The notes under the pieces were generated by a model that did not search any database, was not told the origin of the DNA, and saw nothing but the letters and a program-made list of their open reading frames with translations. Below, piece after piece: positions 31,740 to 44,859 of a DNA stretch of 64,000 nt. Source of the DNA: Imbricaverruca yamaguchii (Eukaryota > Arthropoda > Thecostraca > Neoverrucidae); contig JAOTOL010001182.1 of NCBI GenBank assembly GCA_034440575.1, forward strand, positions 149,001 through 213,000. The letters run 5' to 3'. A program made the position numbers and the translations under genes. The stretch's first letter is position 1; each line of letters opens with the position of its first letter.

Positions 31740-34553
31740 ACATACACCTTAGCATACCCTCATTCGCCCATCACCTCACTCATGTTTGGATACATGTTCT
31801 TTTATCATGTAAGCGTTCCATGGAAATTCACTGACTTCAAAGGTGATTTTCCCCCGTTCCCAGTACGTCGGGCGGTCATAAGCCCTCCGCATCCTGCAAT
31901 ATTCCCCTATTTCTGGCTATGTCATCGGGTATGGGCAGTGACCCAAGCACCTGGAAAACGGGTGCAGAATACCAACAGGCGCAGAATATACACAGCACAT
32001 AATTCCACTGTAAATCGGCTGTAAATCGGCACAATGGTCATGAGGTTTGTGTTCACCAATGGCCTGCAGTGCTGTCTGAAGGCAGTGCGAAACACGTGCA
32101 AGCGTCGCGCGCGCAAATTTCGACAATCACTATAAATAAGTTATGACCAGAAATCCGTCCGCAATTTGGAGACTATAGCGCACGTGCCGTTCGAAACCCG
32201 ATGTCCTCTTCAAGGCGGATGCGTGTGGTTGACGAAGTATCGCGGTCCGTCGGCGGCACACAGACCAGGCTGGGTGCCGTCACAGCACGCAACCGCCGGG
32301 CCGACACACAAACCAGGTCACAGAATACAAGCGTTCCACGGACAATTTGAGAGTTTCGCGGGGAGATGTCGGACTATGTTGGTAGCGTCTTCCCATGTAA
32401 CGCGCATTTAATGCATGCCAAGTGCCGGAAATGTCGAGTGGACTTATCTGTCCAGCTGTCGAGTGGACAGCTCTTTCGGTCCCTGTATTCCCTCCGCCAA
32501 ACTTGAGCACCCATTGGTTCACATGTCGAATGTATAATGAACAAATGTCGAGCACGATGGGTGGGTTTCCGTTTTCCTCGATAAAATCGGCAAGTCGGTT
32601 TTCGGAATCCGCAGGAGTGGCCCTCCCGCCCCCTTCCCCTGACTACTCAGCCGGCGTCCGGCCGCCTCGCGTAATTGGGTCAGCGACAGTCATGCATTGT
32701 GGGTAGACAATAAACTGGTCGGCAGATGACGTCACCGAAATCACGACCACTTGGGACGCCATAGGCACTTGGACTGGCCAAGCGGTGACGTATACTGTTG
32801 ATTCGAACGGCAGCATGGGTGCGGCGTCATGGCGCAAATAAATCAAGCGTTTCCCCTTCCAGGCCAGGGTAGTCAGGTTCCAGGTTTGGAAGACGATCAC
32901 AAAATAACGACCGCGAAGGGACGAACGAGGGAACGACAATTTGAACACGTCGTCAAATGTCGTCAAGCGGTGTTCATGTGTGCATTGGAATGTGCATAAT
33001 AGCCACTGTACGTGGAGGGCATGTATCGTGAAATAAATAAATAAATAAATAGTGGTGCGATTTTCACAAAATACCTTCTTAGCGGTCAACATGTGCGCGC
33101 GTCGATGCACATACCACGAAAGTCGGGGCGAAAATGGAATAAATTCTGGATTCTGAGTTTTTTTTGCAGGCGTTTAAGTCTCCGTTGGCTATAGCGATAC
33201 ATATAGCAAGGTAGCTCGTCACAAATGTCTCAGTACCCCGGTGTTCTGTCTCACTGTTTCGTGTCCGAACATTCGTGAGTTTTTCGCACAATCACCGCAT
33301 ACACCAAGTAGGTCGTCAGCACAATGAACGTCATTATCACAGTCAGCGGGTGATGTCTGCATGTGCCCATTAATTTCACAGTTCGCTGTGCAGTAATGCT
33401 TCAGCAACTATATATGGATCATATGCAGGTTGAGTAAACTGAGCAAATACGCGCATACCCGGCTGCAGTTGTATCTAAGCAACCTTTAATCTACATCGCA
33501 TTTTTCCAGCTTTCGTAGATGTTATCAAACGGCCTGCTGTTTCTCCTCCGAATGAGATGTGGAGAGAATAATCTTATTGACTAACGGACTGGTCTTCTCA
33601 CTGGCGATCCTTGGAGCTCAGCAAAGACCCAGCCTCATCTCTAAGATAGAAGCAATATGCAAGATGGAATGCCCCCGCCGTCAGTAGCGGGGTGGGAATA
33701 CGCCAGGCGTGAACACTGCGAAGTGTGTAGCGGGGCGGGGGGGTCGATGGCCCCGCCCCTCCTTAGCTCCCTCCATTCTTCACCCCAGACGAAAACACAG
33801 CATTGAGGACCGCAGCTTCACACAGTGCCAGGCTTTACGTAAAGGCACGCACAACATTGCAATTGGTCGCATTTGTAAGGCACGTTGTTTCCAAGCGGAT
33901 ATGCAAGCGGGCAGGAGCACGTTGTTTCCAAACGCTGCATTAGTTGACTTGGCTGTTTGCCACTGTGTCAAAGCAGCCATGTTTGGCAGCGAATAAGAGC
34001 TGTTATAAATAATGACGATGGCAGCCTGCTTGGAATAAATAATGGTGATGGCAACGTCAACGGATTCAGGGATGGAGGCTGGGGTGCTTTTGATATTGCC
34101 GGTGTAACACCAATCAAAATAGTTTAGTTGCCAGGCAACGCCAATATTTTGGCCTCTTTCCGGATGGTCGCGCAATGATGGCACCCACTTCCGGAATTTA
34201 GAGAGGGCACCGCGCACCTCTCAAGGAAAGAGGTAAAGGTTGTTCAAATATATCAGTGTGTAGCAAGCCCTCTTCATTTATGGAAACGCCTACATATTTG
34301 CTTTTCGCCAATGTAACACGACGAATTTTAACGATCTAGCATTCAGCGCATTCAGTGTACCTATAAAGCTGGGCTCGTTGCCGCTGTCAAGACTTGGAGC
34401 GCATTAGCCAAGGTTGCACGCATTGAAAGTAATAACATCCGGTTCTGAAAATACACCAGACGGACTAATGCAATGCTCACGCATCTCTGGCTTCCATATC
34501 TGTCGTATTCTGAGCTTCCTTTATTACAAGTGCGCGCTCTCGTCTGTGTGAAG
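31740..34553. other. 2.8-kb stretch without identified gene
   Basis: No channel exon or other coding similarity is recognised on either strand. A short (AAAT)n tract lies at 33035-33052, and a G-run/C-run pair at 33731-33758. Frames up to 155 codons lack motifs. Confidence 0.45.
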
Positions 34554-35381
<828 letters not shown>

Positions 35382-35744
35382 CTGCCCCGGTAGCTCGGTT
35401 GGTTAGAGCGCTGGCCTGCACTGATCTCCCCTGTACTGGCAACACAGGGTTCGAGTCGCTTCGCGCGCTCGCATTTGGCCCCCGGCCGGGAGTGTCAGCT
35501 GGCAGCTGGCCCAATAAGGCCGGGGACAAGCTACTGGGCGGCCGTGTTGGTGCATTGGCGGCACGTTAAACTTTCGGTCTAAATTCTGCCGTTGAACTGG
35601 AGTTCATGGATCGGGTGGTGGGGCCAGGGTTCACGCAACAAGCTCTGCTTAGCAATAGAACCCTGGTTCCTCATGCCACCCCAACAACAATTCGAATTAA
35701 AAAAACAATTATAATAAAAAAAAAAATAATAATTTGCATTTCGC
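35382..35744 (+). mobile_element. tRNA-derived SINE, family B, copy 2
   Basis: The A box is at 35389-35402 (GTAGCTCGGTTGG) and the B box GGGTTCGAGTC at 35447-35457. The body is collinear with 24684-25008 and ends in an A/AAT-rich tail. A 9-bp direct repeat, TTGCAATAG, lies at 35373-35381 and 35745-35753 and is a plausible short target-site duplication. Confidence 0.88.
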
Positions 35745-35753
35745 TTGCAATAG

Positions 35754-36455
35754 GAACAGGTGCCAAAGTGAACAAGTAGCAGGTAGCTGGACCACTTTGT
35801 CTGGTCCCACTGCCCGTCAACATTTCCGTCCTGAGAAGCTCACGCGAAAGAACGTACGAACAATGTCTGCTACTTACATATAAATATTTAACTTGATGGC
35901 ACAGGTATGACCTGAAATTGTATATTAAAGTGTGTGTGTGGTAGAAAAGGAAATCCAGGGGCCCGTTTCAAAAGCAGATTCGAAATCGGTTCCCACAATC
36001 AAGTCGAATTGCCCTGCAGCATGCATGTGCTCCACTGCGTCGTGCACGCCTGTCCTCGGCTATAAGTCGTACCTGCATGCATGCTGATTGAGACGAGGAT
36101 GTGACGTCACCTATAGCTTATTTAGACCTATTAGTGAGTACTACGCATACAATTTCGAAATCTATGGTTAGCAGATATATTGGTCGCCATCATCCTAGGG
36201 AATCGGAATGTCTTCCAGTCTGTAACTGGGGCGATGAGGCTCCAGCGATGAAAATTAAAAAATGCACCACTCCAATCTGCAGGCGAAGACCCTGAAAAGA
36301 CGTGCTTTCAAATAACCCGGAATGTCTAAAGAGGTCACTTGTGAAATCATTTGAATCGGAATGCTCACCTTTCTCAATTGAAAAGGAACTATATAGAGCC
36401 TATGTTCGACTATTGGCTTTTGTAGCATTTGTTAATTGCGCATTGTCGGATTTTC
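35754..36455. other. Non-coding stretch, no gene seen
   Basis: No coding or repeat signal is recognised. Confidence 0.45.
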
Positions 36456-36538
36456 GTTTGTTTGTTTGTTTATTGGTTGGTTCACGACACACTTTATGCA
36501 CATTCATGGCTAATGGCGCCGCCCACACTGTTTCCCCG
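36456..36538 (-). mobile_element. SINE family A, 5'-truncated copy with perfect target-site duplication
   Basis: Only the last 83 bp of family A is present, read on the minus strand from CAGTGTGGGCGGCGCCATTA to the (AAAC)n tail. It is flanked by TTGTCGGATTTTC at 36443-36455 and 36539-36551. The tRNA-like promoter is missing. The intact duplication shows that the truncation happened at insertion, as in incomplete target-primed reverse transcription. Confidence 0.88.
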
Positions 36539-36724
36539 TTGTCGGATTTTCAAAAACACAAAAACACAGGTTGTGTTTTTGTTTGCCTTCCAGTCTTTTC
36601 GCACGCACGACATTTGACGCTCGCAATGAGTTTGCAATGAGTTGCGAGCGATTGACAGTCGGCGGATGGCTTACCACCCTCTATTCGGAAGGCGACTTTC
36701 AGTCGGCTCGGTCCTTTTCGGCTG

Positions 36725-37110
36725 CCGGCTGTGTGGTGCGACGCAGCCCGTCTGGCCTGGATATGACCCGACTTCTCTGCCCGCGGCGCAGGCCGGCCAG
36801 CTCACGTGCCGCGGAATCCATTCGGCGGGATGGAATTCTCCATTCGCGCTCCGCTGCACGGCGAAAACGGACTCGCTGCACCATTTATCGGATATTGCGA
36901 TCCAGACCAAGACTGCCCTGGGAGCCTTGCGCTTGGTCTTGAAGCGCACATTGTCCGGGGCCTCCTGTCTCGCAGACGCCCAGTGGGACTTGTTCCCCTC
37001 TATCTCGCTCTCTTCGAGGCAAAAACATGCTGCGTCATCCATCACAATGGCGCCAATGACGTCAGCCGAGGGCTGCGAAAAACAGCAGTACTTCAGACCT
37101 TGAAAGCATT
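36725..37110 (-). pseudogene. Mariner/Tc1-superfamily transposase fragment
   Basis: The minus strand contains IVMDDAACFCLEESEIEGN, then PDNVRFKTKRKAPRAVLVWI and AISDKW. This follows the transposase pattern V(M)DDExxF...S...GN...P..VKF..K.K...K(V)LVW(I/V)AIS, where the first Asp of MDD is a catalytic residue. The sequence decays after VFAVQRS, there is no complete N-terminal DNA-binding part, and no terminal inverted repeats were seen. It is a dead relic. Confidence 0.72.
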
Positions 37111-37499
37111 GCCTGCAGCACGAAGTGCAGCAAGTAAGAGGCAGATGCGGACGAAAGCACGCGTGTCCATGGCAGGTGCGCACTTCGGGGCGACCAGTGT
37201 GTGGCAGCATGGTCGAGCTGCTTGAAGACTGCTAGTGAATGCCAGTGCCTGGGATGCTAGCGAATGATTGAATGGTCGAGCTGCTATATCGCCAACTGTG
37301 CATACTCGGATCCTGAAGTACGTCATTTGATTCCTCTTCGAAAGTTGAATGCAGACAATTTTTGACGATGGTTGTATATGAGAGAGCTTATGGTGCAAAG
37401 TTAGTCAGCGAGAGAGATGAGGAAATAAAAAGGAGAGAGGGGACGAGAAACAGGAGAAGTGACGGAGTTGTTCATTTGATCCTTGTTTCTGACCAGCCA
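37111..37499. other. Non-coding stretch, no gene seen
   Basis: No recognisable signal. A purine-rich GAGAGA/GGAGA segment lies at 37380-37460. Confidence 0.45.
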
Positions 37500-38170
37500 C
37501 TGCTGGTGAGAATTTCCTTAGCCATGCCTGGCCATACCGAACCTCAGTGTTACCTGGCCATGCCGAGCCTCAGCCATGCCTAGCCATACCGAGCTTCAGT
37601 GCTACCTGGCCATGCCGAGCCTCAGCCATGCCTAGCCATACCGAGCCTCAGTGTTACCTGACCATGCCTGGACATGCCGAGCCTCAGCCATAAATAGCCA
37701 CACTGAGCCTTAGCCACACCTAGCCACAAAGAGCCTCAGCCATACCTAGCCATACCGAGTTTCAGTCAATCCTAGCCATGCCGACTCAGCCATACCTAGC
37801 TATACAGAGCCTCAGCAATGCCTAACCTCACGGAGCCTCAGCCATACCTAGCCATGCCTAGCAGTACCGAGCCTGTACCATACACAGACATGCCGAGCCT
37901 CAGCCATACACAGCCATGCCGAGCCTCAGCCATAAATAGCCATACCGAGCCTCAGCCATACCTAGCCACACCGAGCCTCAGCAATACCTAGCCATACCGG
38001 CCTCAGGCATACCTAGCCATACTGATCATCAGCCATACCTAGTAATACCGAGCCTGTGCCATGCACAGCTATACCGAGCCTCAGCCATACCTAGTCACAC
38101 CGGGCCTCAGCCATACCTAGCCATACCTAGCAATACCGAGCCTGTGCCATGCACAGCCGTACCGGCTCAG
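37500..38170. repeat. Minisatellite, about 26-bp unit, roughly twenty-five diverged copies
   Basis: The unit is CAGCCATACCTAGCCATACC plus GAGCCT. Variants swap ATACC with ATGCC or CACC and occasionally drop half a unit. Confidence 0.92.
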
Positions 38171-38890
38171 CCAGACCTACAGCACTGCCGAGCCGACCCG
38201 CCGTTCGTGATGAGCAGGCAGGCTGCGGTCGTAACACACGCCGTTCAACAGGTGGGCCCTGCTGGATAGCGGAGCACTCAATAGCGGCAGTAGATTTGGT
38301 GCACTTTAGTGCCGCGGCCGGAACAGTTCGGCCACACCTGCAGCCGGCACGCGACGGCGCGGATCACGGCAGCTAAGGATTGTGGACGGTGTTTGTGTGG
38401 ACTAACATTCCCGCACCACGCACGCCTCACGCCTTATTAGCCTATAATCGCTCGGGGTAATCGCCGGCTTCCGTGTTGATTGGCAATCAGCGTGAAACGG
38501 GAAGCTTACTGGCTGTGAAATAACCTCCCACTCCACCGCGGCGCTGTACGGTGACGCTCCGAGCTCACGCCCTGCCGTCGACGGTGGACAGCGGGACAGA
38601 GTGGGCAATGCTAGTCGCGATGTGTGACTCACTCTACAGCAAATCACTTGGTCATTAACGGTTACAGCGCCGTGGGGAAATTTCACGCCCGGTGTTTGAC
38701 AGGTTTAACTGAGCAGTGGCTCCCGATCTGTTCAAGACGTCGCTTCGAACGTTGGCCTGCCTTCTGACAATTGATGTGTGCGCATTGTGTCATGCCAGCT
38801 GAGTTGAAGTCCGTTACGTTCCTTCCGACAATTGTTGAGTGCATGTCGTCTCACACCAACTGAGTTGACGTCACGGGAGAAAACCAACAA
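38171..38890. other. Non-coding stretch, GC-rich at left
   Basis: CpG-containing from 38180 to 38690. No coding similarity is recognised. Confidence 0.4.
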
Positions 38891-38892
38891 CC

Positions 38893-39010
38893 GCCCCACC
38901 CTGACTGCAATCCCAGGCCTTTGGAAGCCACAACTGCCCCACCCTGACCACACTCCCAGGCGTCGATGGGTACCACTGCCCCACCCTGACTGCAATCCCA
39001 GGCGTCGGTA
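38893..39010. repeat. Tandem repeat, about 42-bp unit, three copies
   Basis: The unit contains TGCCCCACCCTGACTGCAAT followed by CCCAGGC. Confidence 0.85.
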
Positions 39011-39382
39011 GCAAGCACAAAACTGTAACTTCTTCATTTTCCAAGAACATTACAACATTGGCACATGTACTATAAAAGAAAAGTCCCGGAACTATAATGC
39101 GTTCAAGCAGCATAACTTACTTTGCATATAATCATCAGTATGCGTTTTTCACATGGATGTTGCATCCTCCTTTAAGAGTCTCGCCATCTGGATGCCATCC
39201 TATTCAACGGTGCTGCTCTTTCCCACTAATTTGCGTGGCCCATCTACAGATATGGCGGCCACAGCATGTACAGGCCACCTACAACTCACGCAGGTTGCCT
39301 ACAACAAAGACATATATGACATGATATATGGCATAGACATGTTGTCTGCGCTACAAGGTATATGACTGGTGACGATGATGCG
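39011..39382. other. Non-coding stretch, no gene seen
   Basis: Nothing is recognised. Confidence 0.4.
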
Positions 39383-39420
39383 CCCTAATAACCCTAATCA
39401 CCCTAATCAGCCCTAATCAC
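39383..39420. repeat. Short telomere-like CCCTAA cluster
   Basis: Four CCCTAAT words spaced 9-10 bp apart (CCCTAATAA, CCCTAATCA, CCCTAATCAG, CCCTAATCAC). It is imperfect and short. Confidence 0.6.
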
Positions 39421-39862
39421 CTTTTTTTGTTAACCTATAGCTGGGCAGAGGCCTAAACGCTGGCGAGTACTCATCAGGAGCCGCCAGTGTCCAAAAAAGG
39501 CATACAATTATGTGACTACATTCTGCGAGATTACCGTCTGCCACTTCTCGAACCGCGCGACTTGTCTCCGCACGTTGTGCGCACAGTTGCCCATTGCAAC
39601 CCTGGCGCGTGCAAACGCTCGTGTCTTGTCAGTGCCATCGTGAGAATTAGCACGTTACGTGTCTTTCACATAGCTCTGCTACGCATCTTTCACGTGACAG
39701 TCGGTCAACTGGGCGACCGATTTAACACTGTGCGGCGTATTTCAGGGTCACAACGTTAGCAGGGTCATTTGCTTCCGCAGTGTGCTGGTGATACCATTAG
39801 TTCCCTCTTCGTTCCAGCTGGATGAGGTAACGATGTGACAGGTGAACGGGTGGAAATGCACT
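39421..39862. other. Non-coding stretch, no gene seen
   Basis: A 90-codon plus-strand frame at 39487-39759 has no recognisable motif. Confidence 0.4.
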
Positions 39863-39887
39863 GCCACGCAGGTTATACCTGCGTGGC
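39863..39887. repeat. Perfect hairpin, 11-bp arms, 3-bp loop
   Basis: GCCACGCAGGT, TAT, ACCTGCGTGGC. Confidence 0.85.
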
Positions 39888-39946
39888 GTCGTGTTTACCC
39901 GTCGGGAAATTCGCATCATCAGATGCCCGATCGAACAATGTCAATG

Positions 39947-40112
39947 TTGGTTCGTTGGTTATTGGTTTTACGACACCTCGACCGTCGAGTCATGTAGCGG
40001 CGCCAATCTCTCATGCCGATTGGCCGCGGGCGAAGGGTAACGACAAGCGAGACTCGAACCAAAAACCTTTCGATTGTGAGACGGGCAACTCACCCCTAGA
40101 CTAATCGTCCCC
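39947..40112 (-). mobile_element. tRNA-derived SINE, family D, copy 3
   Basis: Collinear with 13657-13819: the tail segment GTTGGTTATTGGTTTTACGA, the body CAATCTCTCATGCCGAT, and the tRNA-like head at the right with GAGACTCGAACC (B box reversed) and CTAGACTAATCGTCC. The flanks GAACAATGTCAATG (39933-39946) and GAACAAGATCAATA (40113-40126) match at 12 of 14 bases, a slightly decayed target-site duplication. Confidence 0.87.
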
Positions 40113-40320
40113 GAACAAGATCAATACGCCTCCGCCCGAACACAACTGCCGTAACATGGGCAAAGCAGCGCCGGTGGGCACGCACAGCCGTGCCGAACAT
40201 ACGGCCCACCTTGCAGACGTTGCAGACCTAACGCTCAAGTTCATCTGGCTACGCAAGTCGACAGACTCACGCTGAACTGACCAGCGTGGAACAGTCTGCG
40301 GCTGCCTGACATTCCATGCT

Positions 40321-40670
<350 letters not shown>

Positions 40671-41465
40671 GTTGCCTGCTTCTTGCGTCTTACGGCAGTA
40701 TTAGATCGTGCGCTTGCGATCTCTTTATGCTTCTTTGACCTGGACCGTGCAAAACCGAGGAGAGATATAACAAGTCCATGTTGGTCGACGTAAAACTATG
40801 TTGGATTACGCTGGAAAGCGTGGGGTCAGTCTGCGCCTGCGTGGCGTGTCACATCGGTCAAAGTTAGCCAGCACTGTCGGACACATTGCTCATAATCCGC
40901 AAATTCGAATACCCCAATCAGCGAAAAATAATTCGGCGATTCAACAAACTATGTCAGGAATACTCCCTAGTCTTGTAGCTTCGCTTTAGCTCGGTCGACA
41001 TCCTGAGCGAATAAAGAAGAAATGCAGATAAGGCCATCTTACATTTCGGTTTCACAGGGATTAGGTCGTGGCCATCACCAGATAGAGCGACCTGACAGGG
41101 GCGAAATTTGCCGCAGATTTGCCGCTCTGCCACATGCTATCTCCAGCTCATCATATGCGACAAACCAAATTCACGTTCGAATGCCTTACGTAAGCTATGC
41201 TTCTTTGATTTCTAACCACGTGGCTATCCCCAAACGCAAGCCGAACCCACGACGTTAAGCAATGGAGCCCGTCCTGAATTAGCCTCACTTAATTGGAAGT
41301 AATCTTGCATTTTGCTAAAGTCATTCACTTCCAAATAAGCAAGTGTCCGTTTCTTTCTACGGTGCACTTCGTGTTTCAGGTCAAGCATTCCTTACGTGTA
41401 ATGCTTGTCGGCAAACTAAGAACTTGTACCAGGACTAGAACTATAATTACAACTTGTAGCAGCTG
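40671..41465. other. Non-coding stretch, no gene seen
   Basis: No recognisable coding or repeat signal. Confidence 0.45.
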
Positions 41466-41708
41466 AGGTGGTATCGTCCGCTGCCAAAAATGTGATGCGT
41501 CTTTCTTACCACGCCCCCACACACACATATACAAGTATCCAACACAGTGCAATATATCACCAGCATTCCAAAATAGCTGCACACTGTGGAAACTGAAGCG
41601 GTACCGCCTGCTGCCTAAAATATGATACGTCTTTCTTACACCACGTCCCGACACATACAACACAGGGCAATATATCACCAGCATCCTAAAATAGCCACAT
41701 ACTGTGGC
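41466..41708. repeat. Tandem duplication, about 118-bp unit, two copies
   Basis: Both copies carry GT(A/C)C(C/G)GCTGCC..., GTCTTTCTTAC, ACACACAT..CAACACAG and GCAATATATCACCAGCAT, then an AATAGC segment ending ACTGTGG. Confidence 0.85.
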
Positions 41709-42078
41709 TCTCAATGTCCCAATAGAGCCCCAATAGGATCGCTTAAGAAAAATAAATGCAGTTTGGAAAATTGTGGAACTTGGAACATTGCACTGGTAAA
41801 ATGCAATCGTAACGGAGCTTCCAAATGCAGAGAGACAGCATACAGGGCACACAATGACGCGCAGACACATTCGCTAGAGGAGTTGCCGTGTCTTTTTTCC
41901 TGCAGATGAGATGGTAATCAGCCGCCAATTTATGTCTGCTCGGGCTCGGGCTTTATGTTTGTCTGAGCGCGTGTGGCGTCCGTTCGTTCGAGCGCACTCC
42001 GTGCCATTGTTCAGCACACGTGGGAAGAAGGGCGACAAAATCCGCTCCTTTGGCACTCGTCCTGCCGCGGAGATGCAA
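41709..42078. other. Non-coding stretch, no gene seen
   Basis: Nothing is recognised. Confidence 0.4.
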
Positions 42079-42335
42079 CTGTTCAGCTACAGCTGCCAGA
42101 TTGTGCCGCTCCGTTTATAGGACTGCCCCTCCCTCTGGCCGCCTATGTGATTGTTCAGCTACAACTGCCAGATTGTGCCGCTCTATCTATAGGACTGCCC
42201 CTCCCTCTGGCCGCCTGTGATTCTTCAGCTTCAACTGCCAGATTATGCCGCCCCGCTGATTTGTCTGCTCCTCCTTCCTGCCGCTAATTGTCCAGTTTCA
42301 ACTGGCCGATTTTGTTGCTCCACTGATGGGGCTGT
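42079..42335. repeat. Tandem repeat, about 72-bp unit, between three and four copies
   Basis: Units begin at about 42079, 42151, 42222 and 42291. They share GTTCAGCTAC(A)ACTGCCAGAT, TTGTGCCGCTC and GGACTGCCCCTCCCTCTGGC, with growing divergence to the right. Confidence 0.9.
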
Positions 42336-42479
42336 TCCATCCCGTCAATGAGCCCTGACAAGAAAGGGTAGCAGCCCATCCTGGTTGTGCGAGGAAAAGT
42401 TCAGGCTGCTGCACCAGGCCCGCATCTTCCGTCTCATTTGCATCTACTGGGCTGGATTTATCGATCCTCCTGCGAACGC

Positions 42480-43080
42480 TCTGACAACGATGTGAAGTCA
42501 TCAGGCACGATGCCGTATCCGAAGTACCTCTCGACAGTCAGCCAAATGTCAAGCGCTTTCCCTGACGGCGGCGCGCCTCGCTCCCGCGTTCCTGTGCGCT
42601 CGCGTGGGCGCACCTCCGAGTCGGCCCTCTTCTGACTGGTCACTCCCGCGCGTTTCCAGACGCGATTCCTGTCACGGCCATCAATTGCCCGCGCCGCCGC
42701 CGCTCCCGGCCGCGTCGTCAATCGGCGCGGCTGGCCCCGGCCGAGGGCGGTCAGCGTTTTCGGCGCGCCGCCAGTGTGCCCAGCTGATTGGCCGGTCGAC
42801 GGTCAGCGGGCGGGCGAAAATAGCGCGCGTCGGCGGGCCGATTTACGCCCTGGAGTGCGGCCAAGCGCCGACGCGCTTCCAGGCGATTGGCATTCAAAAC
42901 GAGCCAACAGCCGCCCAGACAGATGGGCTGTCGGCTTGACCGATGGCGATGTCGGAGCAGATGCGGTCGGGGCCGCGTCGTAGGAGGCACGCGCACAACA
43001 GAGGCCGGCTCGAACGATAGGGAAAGCGAGCGCGGCCTCTTCGGCGAGAAAAACACGGCCTGGTCGTGATATCGATCATA
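42480..43080. other. CpG-rich GC island, possible promoter-like region
   Basis: GC content and CpG density rise sharply between about 42560 and 43040 relative to both flanks. Frames of 65-143 codons run on both strands without a recognisable domain. Such islands can mark promoters or first exons, but no transcript signal was identified. Confidence 0.3.
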
Positions 43081-43736
43081 ATGTAACTCATATATCGGCA
43101 AGGACATTTTTACACCGGTCAGGAATATGAAGGCAGCTTTGCAACCGAAGGAAAGACATATGCTCTGTTTGGAAGCATGCAATCATGCAATGACAGCAGT
43201 TTTACACATTTAAGACCCCAGGCGCGTAAGGCCTTACGTGGGTTACTTGAGAAACAGTCGGTTCAGAGAAGCGGGTGTACCTTGAGTTTTCCTCACTCAA
43301 GTTTTGACGGGCACTTGAGTAAACTTGGCATGGCAATGTGACAATGAGTGGGCCCCTTCAAGTGCGGCGCGCAAGATAGCGAAGGTAGCACCCCTGACGC
43401 CGTTCCTCAGCCTCAGCATTCGGCAACATCCATCCCCCACACCGTTCCCCTTCGATCGATAGGGCACTGGTGGATGCGCGCGACGAGACCAAACAGCATT
43501 CGACCCCTTGTTAGCAGTCTGGACGTGTGTGCTAGGCACGAGGAACCGGTGGACTATGTCTTTCCGCTCGAAGTAATCGCCGACTGGGCAGTCCGCATCA
43601 GTCGACAAGACGGCGGTTTTGCGTCTCGGGGCCGCGGAGACAAAGGCCGGCGGACAGTGTGGCTTCGGCGACCTGGTGGGCGGCCTTCCTAGTGGCTCGA
43701 ACCAAGGTGTGAGCGGGTAGGTCTTCGAGCAGAACT
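43081..43736. other. Stretch without identified gene
   Basis: A 200-codon minus-strand frame (43899-43297) overlaps a plus-strand 114-codon frame. Neither shows a motif I recognise, and the minus frame runs into the 51-bp duplication. Confidence 0.35.
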
Positions 43737-43831
43737 CTGGCACCAATGCTTCCCGAAGATGATATTTTGTGAGAAAAAGAAACTTCTCTGGCACCGATGC
43801 TTTCCGAAGACGATATTTTGTGAGAAAATGG
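43737..43831. repeat. Tandem duplication, 51-bp period, two copies
   Basis: CTGGCACC(A/G)ATGCTT(C/T)CCG, then AAGA(T/C)GATATTTTGTGAGA. Confidence 0.9.
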
Positions 43832-44726
43832 AGCGTTGTGATGAACTTCATTCTAATGCACGTGCCAGGATGTCCGAAGCAGCTGCCGGTGGTTCCCACA
43901 CTCCAGGAACTGTGCCGCGCGTTCTACGTGAACGTGAGCTGGAAACCACCTTGGGAATGTGGCTTGTTGATTCTTCTATCAATGCAGCCATGTTCTTGCT
44001 ACGACAATCCTAATCACAGATCCGCATTTCAAAATAGAATGGAATTGTCACAGATATGCTGCAGGAACTGATTTCAATTTCAACATTCGCGCGAGTACTA
44101 TTTCTGTTCTCGCCTTGAAGTTTGCATGGTGTCTCTAAAGACAGCATTGCCATCTAATCATAAACCAATCTGCCAGATGAAGCATGCTCTATTGTCCACT
44201 TTGTAAGGCGATGTATATATGCATTTTAAAGCTATATTGAATATGATTTTTGGAGTGACTTCGATGTAGTTTCCAGTCCGTAGACGCGCTTCCATTGACA
44301 TGGAACATGTATGCCATCCGGAAATAACTCAAAGGCATTGGAGAACTTCAAAGATATCCTAAGATAACCGTCATTTTAATTCAGACTCAAAAGCGAAACG
44401 ATTGCATGTGCAGTGATGCTGGGAGGAAATTCTAGAGAGAGTAAATAAGAGATAACTCCCTAGAACAAAAATTGCCCGCCTTCATTAGAGTACCACGTTG
44501 TTAATTCGTTCATAAGCTTGCAGAAAAAGCGAATGCTCTTAGTTGAAACGGCAGCAAGAGGCCAGTGCAAGCCACACGTTCATACACACATTGATTTTAC
44601 ATCATCCACATTTTGCACCTTTAGCCTTGTCAGTGGCGACATTTCTCCACACAACAATTTGACATATAGGTTGGTTCCCGTGGAAATACTTCGGCTCCTC
44701 CGTGATGGCAGCTGAGCAGCTCTCGG
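43832..44726. other. Non-coding stretch, no gene seen
   Basis: AT-rich from 44050. Nothing is recognised. Confidence 0.4.
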
Positions 44727-44759
<33 letters not shown>

Positions 44760-44793
44760 CGACTGGCTGACTGACTGACTGACTGACTGACTT
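44727..44793. repeat. (CTGA)n microsatellite
   Basis: About fourteen CTGA units with occasional CTTA, CCGA and TGGC changes. Confidence 0.95.
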
Positions 44794-44859
44794 GACCAAC
44801 TGGCCGCATACAGCTACCGAAAGTTCGAGAACACGCCTGGTCCTATCACAAAGATCCGG

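Noticed and set aside
39863..39887. Rho-independent terminator
   Set aside because: The hairpin lacks a T-run and the genome is eukaryotic.
41376..41870. 164-codon minus-strand frame as a gene
   Set aside because: It spans the 118-bp tandem duplication and has no motif.
42458..43182. Frames of 87-143 codons in the GC island as exons of a gene
   Set aside because: Open on both strands because stop codons are rare in GC-rich DNA. No motif was recognised. Kept only as a possible CpG island.
43297..43899. 200-codon minus-strand frame as a gene
   Set aside because: No recognisable domain, it overlaps an opposite-strand frame and runs into a 51-bp tandem duplication. The plus-strand alternative is no better.
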